A stretch of 37,355 nt of DNA. Source: Treponema sp. (GTDB lineage: Bacteria > Spirochaetota > Spirochaetia > Treponematales > Treponemataceae). The translations under genes were made by a program, and so were the position numbers. Shown one piece after another: positions 8,060 to 16,560 of this stretch. Under the pieces are notes generated by a model. That model was not told the origin of the DNA, ran no database searches, and worked only from the letters and a program-made list of their open reading frames with translations. How positions within the stretch are numbered: the stretch's first letter is position 1; every line of letters starts with the position of its first letter. The stretch spans positions 1-37,355 of the forward strand of contig JAKSTP010000023.1 of assembly GCA_024402505.1 (NCBI GenBank), given 5' to 3'.

Positions 8060-9432
8060 CAATTCGAAAACAAGTTAGTATCCTTATATTGCTGATTGTT
8101 CTGATTCCTCTGTTCTGCGCCATTGTAATACCAGGTTATCAATACTTTACTTCGTCGTCCCGGCTTATTTTAAATGCCCATATTAAAAGCAAAAGCCTGG
8201 AGAATACTTCCATTTCTAAAAGCCAGTGGAAGGAACTGAAAAAGTCCTTGAAACTTTTGCCTTCTGATGTAGAGATCATCATTGTTTCAAGAAACAACCA
8301 GATTGTGTATTCCAACATGCCGGAAGTAGCCGAGGATTCTGTCTTTGACCGAACTTTTTTCTGGTTTCTAGTAAATTCCACTTCAAAAGAATATCACTAT
8401 CAGTTTTCAACTACTTCCGAAGCAAACCCTGAATTCTTTCTTATAACCCGTATTGCAAGGGAAAAACGTGACCGCAGAAAACCCTCTTATCTGCTTCCTA
8501 TTATTCTGGTAGGACTTATATTTATTGTTGCGGCCATGATTATTACGGTGTCCATGCTTGCCAGAAACATTTTTATGTCCATTACCATGATTGAAAGGCA
8601 GACTAAAGGTATTGCGGAAGGAAACCTGAACATTAAGGTTGATCCTCTTTCAAATAAATCACGGTACCGTCACAGAAAAACTGTAAATAATGAAATCACT
8701 TCTCTTGCAGATTCTTTGAATAAAATGCGGGAAACTCTTATTGAAGAACAGAACCGCCGTTTGAAATTTGTTATGGGAATCAGTCACGATCTTCGTACTC
8801 CGGTTGCCGTTATTAAAGGTTACAACGAAGCTCTTGCTGACGGAATTATTTCACCGGGGGCAGAAATGGATGAAGCCATTGCCCTTATTGGAACAAAAAT
8901 TTCCCAGCTTGAAGATATGATAAATACCCTTATTAATTTTATGAAGCTGGACGTTGCAGACTGGCGCCATGAACTTGTAGATCAGGATGTAACTGAGCTT
9001 CTTGTTGATTTTGGAAAGTCTGCGGAAATTACGGGAACCGTTTTCAAGCGAAACATTACATCTTATTTTGATTTTTCAGGTACTATTAAAGTGCCTCTTG
9101 ATAAACAGCTGGTGAACCGCGCTCTGGAAAATCTTTTAAGCAATGCCATCCGTTATACAAAAGACGGTGATTCTATCAATCTGAAAGGAATAAACCTTGG
9201 CGATAAAATTATCTTCACAATTTCAGATACGGGCTGCGGAATAGAAGAAAAGGACCTGGATCACATTTTTGATTTATTCTACCGGGGAACAGGATCTCGC
9301 CGTGAGGAAGGCATGGGGATTGGTCTTTCTGTTGTAAAAACAATCATGGATACCCACGGCTGGAATATTTACGTAAAGAGTAAACCTGGAGAAGGAACAA
9401 CCTTCAGTATAGAAATACCTTACAATTGTTAG
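8056..9432 (+). CDS. Membrane sensor histidine kinase
   Basis: A 458-residue kinase paired with the upstream regulator. A first membrane helix (about 8-30), a roughly 110-residue extracytoplasmic sensor, a second helix (about 146-172) and a HAMP-like linker come first. The HisKA domain has the phosphoacceptor H244 in GISHDLRTPVAVIKGY. The ATPase domain shows the N box (LENLLSNAIRYTKDG), the G1 box DTGCGIEEKD and the G2 box GMGIGLSVVK, so it should be catalytically active. The sensor region resembles no ligand domain I can name. Its TAG overlaps the stop of the convergent fliG1 gene by four bases. Confidence 0.94.
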   Translation: MTIRKQVSILILLIVLIPLFCAIVIPGYQYFTSSSRLILNAHIKSKSLENTSISKSQWKELKKSLKLLPSDVEIIIVSRNNQIVYSNMPEVAEDSVFDRTFFWFLVNSTSKEYHYQFSTTSEANPEFFLITRIAREKRDRRKPSYLLPIILVGLIFIVAAMIITVSMLARNIFMSITMIERQTKGIAEGNLNIKVDPLSNKSRYRHRKTVNNEITSLADSLNKMRETLIEEQNRRLKFVMGISHDLRTPVAVIKGYNEALADGIISPGAEMDEAIALIGTKISQLEDMINTLINFMKLDVADWRHELVDQDVTELLVDFGKSAEITGTVFKRNITSYFDFSGTIKVPLDKQLVNRALENLLSNAIRYTKDGDSINLKGINLGDKIIFTISDTGCGIEEKDLDHIFDLFYRGTGSRREEGMGIGLSVVKTIMDTHGWNIYVKSKPGEGTTFSIEIPYNC

Positions 9433-10571
9433 ATGTAAGCTTCGTCGTTTCTGCCTGCTATGAAAAGATCACCTGCATCGTAGGCCGCACGGAGCATTCT
9501 TACAAAAGAGTCGGTGATTCTGTCAACTTCGGCCCGGCTGAATGGCTTTAAGGTGTCTTCATCATCAAGAATCTGAGAACGCCTGTTGATAGAAACGTTT
9601 GAAAGTATTTTTTCACGGAAGTTTTCTGATTTTCCTGCAATAAGATGAACAATGTCGGAGTTTGCCATGTCGGCCAGTTTTTTCTGGATGAACTTGTCGT
9701 CGGCATGAATAACATCATCCATGGTGAAGAGCCGTGATTTTAGATCGTCGGAAAGCTCAGGATCGTCATCGGAAAGGGCAGAAAGAAGATCTTTTTCGGC
9801 GCCGGCACTCATCTTTTTAAGGATTTCAGCAAGAGCGTTTCTGCCGTCCAGTTTTTCAGTTTTTTCAGTAACAAAGTTGTCAAATTTTTCCTTCATGGCC
9901 TTATTTAATCTTTCAACAACTTCAGGAGAAATGGCAGTCATTTTTGCCATGCGCAGAACCAGTTCCCTTTTTTCATCGGTTTTCATTGAATTAATGATGG
10001 CCGCGGCTTTTTTGCTTTCAAGATGGGAAAGAACTATGGCCTGGGTTCCAACATGTTCATCTTTTAAAAGATTATAGATTTTTTCGTTGTCCGCAGTTTT
10101 TAGGTAGTCAAAAGGACGTGTTTTTAAATCAGGAACCGTAGAATCGAGCATTTCCTGAGCCCGTCTTTTACCAAAGGCCCGTTCAAGAATCTCTTTTGCA
10201 GTTCCAACACCGCCCTGAGTTTTTGTATTTTCCAGAAGTTCCTGGAATTCTGCCAATATTACAGTTTTTTCATCATTAGAGATGGAACGGATTGAAGCAA
10301 TTTCCGGAATGATTTTAGAAAGTTCATCTTCCGAAAGGTGAGGAATAACTTTTGCAGCCTGATCTTCCCCAATAATCATGAGGAATTTTGCTACACGGCG
10401 GTAAACACTTTCTTTTTCGCCTTTAGCACCTTTTACAAAGCCCTGTGTAGGAGTAAGTCCTGGCTGAGAAACTTTTGTGTTTGCCTTCTTGGTGATTTCA
10501 TCAGCTGTGGCTTTCTGAAAACTTTCTGAATTGCCGGCGGATTTATATGCATTCAATCTGTAATCATTCAT
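9429..10571 (-). CDS. fliG1: Flagellar motor switch protein FliG paralogue (FliG1-like)
   Basis: A 380-residue FliG homologue. The N-terminal domain starts around residue 50 (VYRRVAKFLMIIGEDQAAKVIPHLSEDEL), GGVGTAKEILERAFG is the typical inter-domain segment, EHVGTQAIVLSHL corresponds to the EHPQTIALILSHL middle-domain motif, and DDVIHADDKFIQKKLADM is the C-terminal torque-generating region. Spirochaetes usually carry two fliG genes. This copy stands alone, away from any flagellar operon, has a 45-residue N-terminal extension and a diverged EHPQ motif, all of which fit the accessory FliG1 rather than the essential FliG2. Transcription appears leaderless. Confidence 0.88.
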   Translation of the reverse strand: MNDYRLNAYKSAGNSESFQKATADEITKKANTKVSQPGLTPTQGFVKGAKGEKESVYRRVAKFLMIIGEDQAAKVIPHLSEDELSKIIPEIASIRSISNDEKTVILAEFQELLENTKTQGGVGTAKEILERAFGKRRAQEMLDSTVPDLKTRPFDYLKTADNEKIYNLLKDEHVGTQAIVLSHLESKKAAAIINSMKTDEKRELVLRMAKMTAISPEVVERLNKAMKEKFDNFVTEKTEKLDGRNALAEILKKMSAGAEKDLLSALSDDDPELSDDLKSRLFTMDDVIHADDKFIQKKLADMANSDIVHLIAGKSENFREKILSNVSINRRSQILDDEDTLKPFSRAEVDRITDSFVRMLRAAYDAGDLFIAGRNDEAYI

Positions 10572-10577
10572 AGTTCA

Positions 10578-10606
10578 AGTATAAGACGAAAAATGGCTTT
10601 TTACAA
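10578..10606 (-). promoter_or_regulatory. Promoter of fliG1
   Basis: Reading on the minus strand, TTGTAA (10606-10601) and TATACT (10583-10578) are 17 bp apart. The -10 ends 6 nt before the ATG at 10571; no Shine-Dalgarno sequence is present, so the transcript should be leaderless. Confidence 0.6.
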
Positions 10607-10633
10607 TAATATTAAAAAAATTACAGTATTGTA

Positions 10634-10661
10634 CTTGACAATATATTATACAAGATATAAT
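10634..10661 (+). promoter_or_regulatory. Promoter and candidate PadR operator
   Basis: TTGACA (10635-10640) is followed by TATAAT at 10656-10661 (15-bp spacer) or TAATAT at 10658-10663 (17-bp spacer). An imperfect palindrome, CTTG...CAAG at 10634-10654 with a symmetric AT core, covers the -35 and spacer. Its position is what autorepression by the PadR protein would need; the link is inferred. Confidence 0.6.
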
Positions 10662-10702
10662 ATTACATCATCAGAGAGAAAATTAAGGCCTAAGGAGGTT
10701 TT

Positions 10703-11035
10703 ATGGTTTTTGCGGCAGGCGCTGCCTTACTGGACGCGGTTGTTTTGTCGGTGGTTTCTCAGGAAGGAACTTACGGCTACAAAATTACCCAGGAAGTCCG
10801 AAATGTAATGGAAGTTTCCGAAAGCACCCTGTATCCCGTATTAAGACGGCTGCAGAAAGATCACCTTTTAGAAACATACGATATGGAGTTTCAGGGCAGA
10901 AACAGACGTTATTACAAGATTACCAATGACGGAATTCTGCTTCTGGATAAATACAGAAGTGAGTGGATTACTTACAAAAAGAATATAGATTCTCTTATGC
11001 TTGGACAGACGGAGAGTGGAGGAAATAATGAATAG
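10703..11035 (+). CDS. PadR family transcriptional regulator
   Basis: A 110-residue winged-helix repressor. LLDAVVLSVVSQEGTYGYKI, then VSESTLYPVLRRLQKDHLLE and GRNRRYYKITNDG are the standard PadR motifs (helices 1-3 and wing). AAGGAGG lies 7 bp before the ATG. The stop overlaps the next gene by 8 bp. PadR regulators linked to HAAS/DUF1700 and PspC genes control small envelope-stress or membrane operons in many bacteria, and this one probably controls its own operon through the palindrome in the promoter. Confidence 0.95.
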   Translation: MVFAAGAALLDAVVLSVVSQEGTYGYKITQEVRNVMEVSESTLYPVLRRLQKDHLLETYDMEFQGRNRRYYKITNDGILLLDKYRSEWITYKKNIDSLMLGQTESGGNNE

Positions 11036-11963
11036 AGAACAATACCTTACAAAATTAAAGAATTTACTGCCAGCCCTTACTGAAGAAGAACGAAATGAGG
11101 CTTTGCAGTATTATTCAGACTATTTTGATGAAGCCGGTGATGATGAAAAAGTTATTGCAGAACTTGGAAGTGTAGAAGAAGTGGCACAGAGCATTATCGA
11201 TAAATTTGCCGGAGTTCCTGCAACAACAAAAAAATCTTCTGAATCAGAAGATAATAACGATGATTTTGAAAATATTTATACCCGTGCCGATGACGCACTT
11301 TGCTTTGATTTTGAAAACAAAGACATCCGTGCCCTGGACATGAAGCTTGGTGGATGTTTGGCTGTTTTTGTAAAAGGAAAACAGTGGATGGTAGAATCAC
11401 GGGGACTTTTAAGTGACGAAATTGAATGCCGTGTTAAGAACGACGGTACTCTGGTACTGAACAATGTAAATGGTGTAAAACGTTTCCATTTCTTCGGTTT
11501 CTTTAATCACGATCGAAAAACCCGTCATGTTCCACGTATTCTTATTACCATCCCGGAAAATGCATCTGTGAGAAAGGTGAACCTTAAGATTGGAGCAGGA
11601 AACTTCCTTTTTAAGGACGCAGAACTTGCAGCAGATGAAATGTTCTGTAATATCGGAGCAGGAAATCTTTCAATGACAGGAACAAAGATTAATAATCTTA
11701 AAATGACCTGCGGTATGGGAAATATTACATTTGCCGGATCAATTGGAAAAAATCTTATTCTGGATTGCGGCATGGGAAATATTAAAATGGATCTGAAAGG
11801 AAATGAGGATGATTACAGTTTTGACTGCAAGGTAGGACTTGGTGATTTCCGTTTCGGTGACAAAACTTACAGCGGTGTTCAGACCATTATGGCTAATTAT
11901 AAAAAAGATAAACATGTATCTGCCAATGCAGGCATGGGATCAATCAGAATCAATTTTAACTAG
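11028..11963 (+). CDS. HAAS (DUF1700) domain protein with DUF4097 beta-repeat domain
   Basis: A 311-residue protein with an N-terminal HAAS/DUF1700 domain (about 1-70: YLTKLKNLLPALTEEERNEA, YYSDYFDEAGDDE, VAQSIIDKFAG), an acidic linker, and a DUF4097-like beta-solenoid (about 125-311) with repeated glycine-centred turns such as KIGAGN, NIGAGN, GMGN, GMGNI and GLGDF. There is no obvious transmembrane segment, unlike many DUF1700 proteins. The ATG at 11028 is preferred to the upstream GTG/TTG-type extension because GGAGG at 11018-11022 fits it. It overlaps padR and is probably the effector or partner through which the PadR repressor is tuned. Confidence 0.85.
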   Translation: MNREQYLTKLKNLLPALTEEERNEALQYYSDYFDEAGDDEKVIAELGSVEEVAQSIIDKFAGVPATTKKSSESEDNNDDFENIYTRADDALCFDFENKDIRALDMKLGGCLAVFVKGKQWMVESRGLLSDEIECRVKNDGTLVLNNVNGVKRFHFFGFFNHDRKTRHVPRILITIPENASVRKVNLKIGAGNFLFKDAELAADEMFCNIGAGNLSMTGTKINNLKMTCGMGNITFAGSIGKNLILDCGMGNIKMDLKGNEDDYSFDCKVGLGDFRFGDKTYSGVQTIMANYKKDKHVSANAGMGSIRINFN

Positions 11964-11984
11964 TAACAGAGAAGGAGTTATAAC

Positions 11985-12311
11985 ATGAAAAGACTTACAA
12001 AATCAAACAGCAGAAAACTTTTTGGCGTATGTGGCGGTGTAGCCGAATACTTCGATATTGATCCTACAATCGTTCGTATTGCATGGATTGTTCTGGCCTT
12101 TTTCTGGGGAACAGGAATTGCCATCTACATTATCGCAGGGCTTATTATGCCGGATAAAGAATACAACTTTTCTGACGATGACATTTCCAGCATGAAAAGT
12201 GCAAATGTGAACGATTATGCTGAAAATGCCAGGGCAAAAAAGGAAGCCGAGAAAAAAGCAAAAGGACACAGTGACGAAGAGTTTAACAGCTACTTCGACA
12301 AAGATAAGTAA
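11985..12311 (+). CDS. PspC domain membrane protein
   Basis: A 108-residue protein with an N-terminal PspC domain: KLFGVCGGVAEYFDIDPTIVRIAW followed by one hydrophobic segment (about 31-55) ending in LIMPDKE, then a charged tail rich in lysine and glutamate. PspC family proteins act in envelope stress or bind toxin/repressor partners. AGAAGGAG precedes the ATG by 9 bp. It is the last gene of the PadR unit and its end is 15 bp from the convergent GH3 gene. Confidence 0.93.
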   Translation: MKRLTKSNSRKLFGVCGGVAEYFDIDPTIVRIAWIVLAFFWGTGIAIYIIAGLIMPDKEYNFSDDDISSMKSANVNDYAENARAKKEAEKKAKGHSDEEFNSYFDKDK

Positions 12312-12326
12312 TGTGTCCTTTTAGCC

Positions 12327-15110
12327 TTAGCTTGTAATATCTTCAAAGAAAGTTTTAAGTTCCGGTTTTTCAAACTGGAACTTAATTTCTTTAAGGTCAA
12401 CACCATTTCTTGGAACGTAAAGGCGTAGAATTACAAAGCGGCCTGCCATTGGCATTTCGTCACTAATTTCCACTGTGGTCCCGTTTGTTCCGTTGAAAGT
12501 AAATGTGCGTACTGCAAAGCCATTGAAGAAAAGAGTTACCGGTGTCTGAGCAAGTTCTGAAAGTGGTGAGCTTGCAGAAATTGTTACACGGTAAGTTCCG
12601 CTTTTCTGTACGTCAAAAGCAAAGATATATGAAGTATCTTTTACTGATTTAGGTTCTTCCAAAGACTTTGTATATTCGCCGTTGAGAATTGTATATTCTA
12701 CAGTGTTCATGTCTATGTCGGTAGGATCTTTTGGTGCATTGATGATTTCAACTTCAGGTGCAGTTCCTAAAAGTCTGTTCATTGCCTGAGTTCCCATTAC
12801 ACATTCACAAACATTTTTTGCAGTGCGCTGAAGCTCGCTTCGTTTAAGGTTACCTTTCTTCAGTTCTTCCAGAGCATTGTCACCGCTGGCGTTTGTGTTT
12901 CCGTCAGGACAGCACATGAAAAGGTCATTCTGAGCCTTACACATACCGGCAAAGTTTGTAAGATTTGGTTCTACGCCGAATTCACTGATTTTTGCCCACC
13001 AGTCAGTCATTACAACACCTTTGAATCCCCATTCTTTTCGCAGGATTGTTGTACAAAGGTCGTAGTTACCGGCAGTCCAAAGTCCGTTTACAGGACCGTA
13101 AGTGGTCATTACTGTTGTTGCTCCACCGTCTTTTACGGCAATTTCGAATCCCCGGAGATAGATTTCCCTGAGTGCCCGTTCTGAAATAACACCTTCAGAC
13201 CAGTGTCGTTTAGTTTCCTGGTTGTTTCCACAAAAATGTTTGATTGTTCCGGTTACTCCGGCATTTTCAAGTCCGTGAAGCATAGCGCTGGCGGTAACAC
13301 CTGTTACAAGAGGATCTTCCGAAAAATATTCAAAGTTTCGGCCGTTCAAAGGATGGCGGTGAATATTCATGCCTGGTCCAAGAAGACATTCAACTTTTTT
13401 GGAAACCATTTCCCATCCTGTAAATGTGTACATGTATTCAATAAGATCAGGATTGAAGGTACAGGCGTTCATTGTGCCGTTTGGAAGAGAGAAGGCCTTT
13501 GTTCCGCAGTCCAGTCGCATTCCGGAAGGACCGTCGTCTGTACATACAGCAGGAATTCCTCGGGCAACGAGAGCTTCTGCAACTCCACCAAAGGCACTGG
13601 CTGTACCGGCGGTTACACGGGAACTTCCCATACCTTCACCCCGGAGGAATGAGCAGAGTTCTTCATCGTTGAACTGAGCAATAAACTGATCCATTGTGTT
13701 TCTTTCTTCAAGAACGTCACAAAGTTTAATGCCTTTTTCACCTGTGTAAGGGATTTCTTCAGGAAGGCGTTCAAGGCGTCGTTTTGTCATGTCTATTGTA
13801 AATACAGGAACTTTTTCTTCTGTAAGAGAGCCGTCTGCAGCAGGTCTCATGCGGTTAAAGCTTTCCCGTGGAGCCATGGCTTCTTCAAGCTGTTCAAGAA
13901 CAACATCTTCTTCCATTTCAAAGGCATATACTTCAGAAGAATCCCGGACAGAGTTTCCTATGAAGATTTTGTATTCACCTTTTTCAAGAACGAAGGCCGA
14001 TTTATTGCCTGTAAGACCGCCGTCATCATAAGAAGCAAAGTTTCTGAATGGAACGGTGATTTTTACTTCGTCTGTTTCACCTGGTTTGATTTCGCAGGTT
14101 TTAGCATAGCCTGAAAGCACTTTTGCCGGTTTTCCCAGTTTTCCCATAGGAGCACCAACGTAAATCTGGACAACTTCTTTTCCTGGAAGATCACCTATGT
14201 TTCGAACTTCAACGGTTACATCAAAACTTGAATCAGAGAATTCTGCCTCTTTATGAGTAATTTCGAAAGTAGTGTAGGAAAGGCCGAATCCAAATGGATA
14301 AACTACTGCATCTTTTTTGAAGGTTTCAAAATAACGGTAACCTACGTAAATGTCTTCACAGTAGTAGTTTTTAGTTTCTGAACCAAAGTTTTTGTCGGAA
14401 GGGTAGTCCGAGATATTTTTTGCAATGGTATCTGTAAGTTTTCCGCTAGGGCTGGTTTTTCCTGTAAGAACATCGGCAGTACCATTACCGCCGTTCATTC
14501 CGCCCTGCCATACATACATTACGCTGTCAGGTTTAATTTCCTCAACAAAGCTCATGTCGATTACAGAACCTACGTTAAGAATGACGGCCATTTTTGAGAA
14601 GGCTGCCCTTACATTTTTCATCATTTCTTTTTCTGTGGCAGTAAGAAGATAAGAGCCTTCTGTAAGTGTAGCGTCCCGGTCTTCACCAGCTGTTCGTCCA
14701 ATAATTACCAGGGCTGAATCAGATTCTTTTGCAGCAGTCTCGGCAAGTTCTTTTGAAACAGGCATTTCTTTCTGACTCCAAGGTTCGCTTCCCCAGCCTA
14801 AGCCTTCTTCAAAAGGATTTGTTTCTTCCCATTTGCTGTAAATTTCCTGAAGTTTTTTGTTCAGTGTTACAAGTCCACTATTTTCAAGGCCTTCGACAAT
14901 AGAAGTTACTTTTGTAACATTTACCATTCCGCCGGATCCAGTTCCGCTTTTGTAATAATGATTCTGTATGCGTCCAAACACTGAAACTACACTGTCTTTT
15001 TTGAAAGGCAAAACTTTGTTTTCATTTTTTAAAAGTACACAGCCTTCTGCAACAACTGTGCGTGCTGCATCAAGGTATTCGTTCCAGTCCAGAATAATTT
15101 TTTCGCTCAT
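12327..15110 (-). CDS. Beta-glucosidase, GH3, circularly permuted domain order
   Basis: A 927-residue GH3 glycoside hydrolase with its domains in reversed order. The GH3 C-terminal alpha/beta domain comes first (LLKNENKVLPF near 27-37), then a fibronectin-III-like domain (about 295-400, with PGKEVVQIYVG), and only then the TIM-barrel domain (about 475-750) with GTIKHFCGNNQ and the nucleophile D703 in VVMTDWW. A further beta-rich, PA14/CBM-like domain follows (about 785-920). The same permuted order is known in beta-glucosidases from rumen bacteria such as Butyrivibrio and Ruminococcus albus. No signal peptide is seen, so it should hydrolyse imported oligosaccharides in the cytoplasm. Anomeric and chain specificity cannot be assigned. 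Confidence 0.93.
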   Translation of the reverse strand: MSEKIILDWNEYLDAARTVVAEGCVLLKNENKVLPFKKDSVVSVFGRIQNHYYKSGTGSGGMVNVTKVTSIVEGLENSGLVTLNKKLQEIYSKWEETNPFEEGLGWGSEPWSQKEMPVSKELAETAAKESDSALVIIGRTAGEDRDATLTEGSYLLTATEKEMMKNVRAAFSKMAVILNVGSVIDMSFVEEIKPDSVMYVWQGGMNGGNGTADVLTGKTSPSGKLTDTIAKNISDYPSDKNFGSETKNYYCEDIYVGYRYFETFKKDAVVYPFGFGLSYTTFEITHKEAEFSDSSFDVTVEVRNIGDLPGKEVVQIYVGAPMGKLGKPAKVLSGYAKTCEIKPGETDEVKITVPFRNFASYDDGGLTGNKSAFVLEKGEYKIFIGNSVRDSSEVYAFEMEEDVVLEQLEEAMAPRESFNRMRPAADGSLTEEKVPVFTIDMTKRRLERLPEEIPYTGEKGIKLCDVLEERNTMDQFIAQFNDEELCSFLRGEGMGSSRVTAGTASAFGGVAEALVARGIPAVCTDDGPSGMRLDCGTKAFSLPNGTMNACTFNPDLIEYMYTFTGWEMVSKKVECLLGPGMNIHRHPLNGRNFEYFSEDPLVTGVTASAMLHGLENAGVTGTIKHFCGNNQETKRHWSEGVISERALREIYLRGFEIAVKDGGATTVMTTYGPVNGLWTAGNYDLCTTILRKEWGFKGVVMTDWWAKISEFGVEPNLTNFAGMCKAQNDLFMCCPDGNTNASGDNALEELKKGNLKRSELQRTAKNVCECVMGTQAMNRLLGTAPEVEIINAPKDPTDIDMNTVEYTILNGEYTKSLEEPKSVKDTSYIFAFDVQKSGTYRVTISASSPLSELAQTPVTLFFNGFAVRTFTFNGTNGTTVEISDEMPMAGRFVILRLYVPRNGVDLKEIKFQFEKPELKTFFEDITS

Positions 15111-15151
15111 GTTAAGTGCTCCTTAGGGTAGGTAAATTTACTTATGTAATG

Positions 15152-15180
15152 ATTATAGGGAATATAAATGTAATTTTCAA
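15152..15180 (-). promoter_or_regulatory. Promoter of the GH3 gene
   Basis: On the minus strand TTGAAA (15180-15175) and TATAAT (15157-15152) are exactly 17 bp apart, a near-consensus sigma-70 promoter. AAGGAG follows at about 15124-15119 before the ATG at 15110. Confidence 0.75.
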
Positions 15181-15219
15181 ATCAAATTTCTGTAATTAAA
15201 TTGAACAAATCGCTATTTT

Positions 15220-15237
15220 AGTTAGTGAATACTAACT
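15220..15237. promoter_or_regulatory. Candidate operator upstream of dapL
   Basis: Perfect palindrome agttagt-gaat-actaact. Its right end touches the first base of the dapL -35 element, the position of a repressor or activator site. The cognate regulator is unknown. Confidence 0.5.
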
Positions 15238-15265
15238 TTACACCTTGTTTTTATTTCACTATAAT
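15237..15265 (+). promoter_or_regulatory. Promoter of dapL
   Basis: TTTACA (15237-15242) and TATAAT (15260-15265) are 17 bp apart. Transcription would start near 15272, giving a leader of about 34 nt that contains a small hairpin (acgcc-tgta-ggcgt, 15280-15293) directly before the AAAGGAG ribosome binding site. Confidence 0.75.
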
Positions 15266-15305
15266 TATTTTCATATTTAACGCCTGTAGGCGTAAAGGAG
15301 CACCT

Positions 15306-16529
15306 ATGATCAGAAGAAATAAAGGATTTGCAAATCTTACTGCAGGATATCTTTTTCCGGAAATCAACCGCCGACGTCGGGAATATTTAGCCGCACATCC
15401 TGATGCAAAAATCATCAGCCTTGGAATTGGTAATACAACAGAACCTCTTCCAGAATACATTGCCAAAGCTATGGCCAACTATTCAATGGCTCTTGCTACT
15501 CCAGAAGGATACTCAGGTTACGGTGATGAACAGGGACTTACAGAACTCCGTGAAAAAATTGCCAAAGTTTTCTATCCTGGCCTTGTTGAAACAGAAGAAG
15601 TTTTCATTTCTGATGGTGCCAAATGTGATATTGCCCGTGTTCAGACACTTTTTGGTGCAGATGTAAAAATTGCCGTTCAGGATCCAGCTTATCCGGTTTA
15701 TGTTGATGGCTCTGTTATTGTAGGAGCTGCCGGTGAAAATAATGGAAACGGTTATGCCGGTGTTACTTACATGCCTTGTACACCTGAAAACAATTTCTTC
15801 CCTGATCTTTCAAAAGTAGAACCAAACAGCCTTATTTACTTCTGTTCTCCTAACAATCCAACTGGTGCTGTTTCTACAAAAGAAGAACTTAAAAAACTGG
15901 TAGACTTTGCAAATGCCAACGGTTGTATCATCATTTTTGATGCTGCTTACCGTGAGTTCATTCGGGACGAAAACCTTCCAAAAACAATTTTCGAAATTGA
16001 AGGTGCCCGTACTTGTGCCATCGAAATCAACTCTTACTCAAAACCAGCAGGATTTACTGGTGTACGTCTTGGATGGTCAGTTGTTCCAAAAGAACTTTGT
16101 TTTGAAGATGGAACACCGGTTATCAAAGACTGGAACCGTGTTATGACAACTCTCTTCAATGGTGCATCAAATGTTGTTCAGAACGGTGGACTTGCATGTA
16201 TGGATCCAGAAGGTATAAAAGCAATGAAGAGTGTAATTGATTATTACCTGGAAAATGCAAAAGTGCTTAAAGCAACCTTCGAAGGCGAAAACTTCAAGAA
16301 AGCCGGAGCTCTTGTTTACTTCACAGGAAACAGCCCTTATCTTTGGGTAAAATTCCCAGGACGTAAATCATGGGATGTATTTGATGCCATTCTTGATAAA
16401 TGCCACGTAGTTACAACACCTGGCAGCGGATTTGGTCCTGCAGGTGAATCTTTTGTACGTATCAGTGCATTTGGTCACAAAGAATCAGTTTTGGAAGCCT
16501 GCGAAAGACTTAAGAAATTTGAATTCTAA
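15306..16529 (+). CDS. dapL: LL-diaminopimelate aminotransferase
   Basis: A 407-residue class I/II aminotransferase that converts tetrahydrodipicolinate to LL-diaminopimelate in one step, bypassing the succinylase and acetylase routes. The N-terminal LTAGYLFPEINRR and IISLGIGNTTEPLP segments are typical of DapL, and the PLP lysine is K246 in SYSKPAGFTGVRLGW. The start is the ATG at 15306 after AAAGGAG; an upstream in-frame extension lies across the promoter. With dapA and asd in the same window, the lysine route here is the aminotransferase variant known from Leptospira, chlamydiae and plants. Confidence 0.95.
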   Translation: MIRRNKGFANLTAGYLFPEINRRRREYLAAHPDAKIISLGIGNTTEPLPEYIAKAMANYSMALATPEGYSGYGDEQGLTELREKIAKVFYPGLVETEEVFISDGAKCDIARVQTLFGADVKIAVQDPAYPVYVDGSVIVGAAGENNGNGYAGVTYMPCTPENNFFPDLSKVEPNSLIYFCSPNNPTGAVSTKEELKKLVDFANANGCIIIFDAAYREFIRDENLPKTIFEIEGARTCAIEINSYSKPAGFTGVRLGWSVVPKELCFEDGTPVIKDWNRVMTTLFNGASNVVQNGGLACMDPEGIKAMKSVIDYYLENAKVLKATFEGENFKKAGALVYFTGNSPYLWVKFPGRKSWDVFDAILDKCHVVTTPGSGFGPAGESFVRISAFGHKESVLEACERLKKFEF

Positions 16530-16541
16530 TTGATTTGAAGC

Positions 16542-16560
16542 GGTGGATTAATCTTCCACC
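16542..16560. terminator. Hairpin between dapL and recX
   Basis: ggtgga at 16542-16547 pairs with tccacc at 16555-16560 with a 7-nt loop, between the convergent stops. No T-run follows on either strand, so a terminator function is only suggested. Confidence 0.35.

Noticed and set aside
10593..10808. 71-residue frame overlapping the padR promoter
   Set aside because: It begins before the promoter, overlaps padR in another frame and has no protein-like composition.
15225..15305. N-terminal extension of DapL
   Set aside because: It covers the promoter and leader hairpin, and a strong ribosome binding site marks the ATG at 15306.
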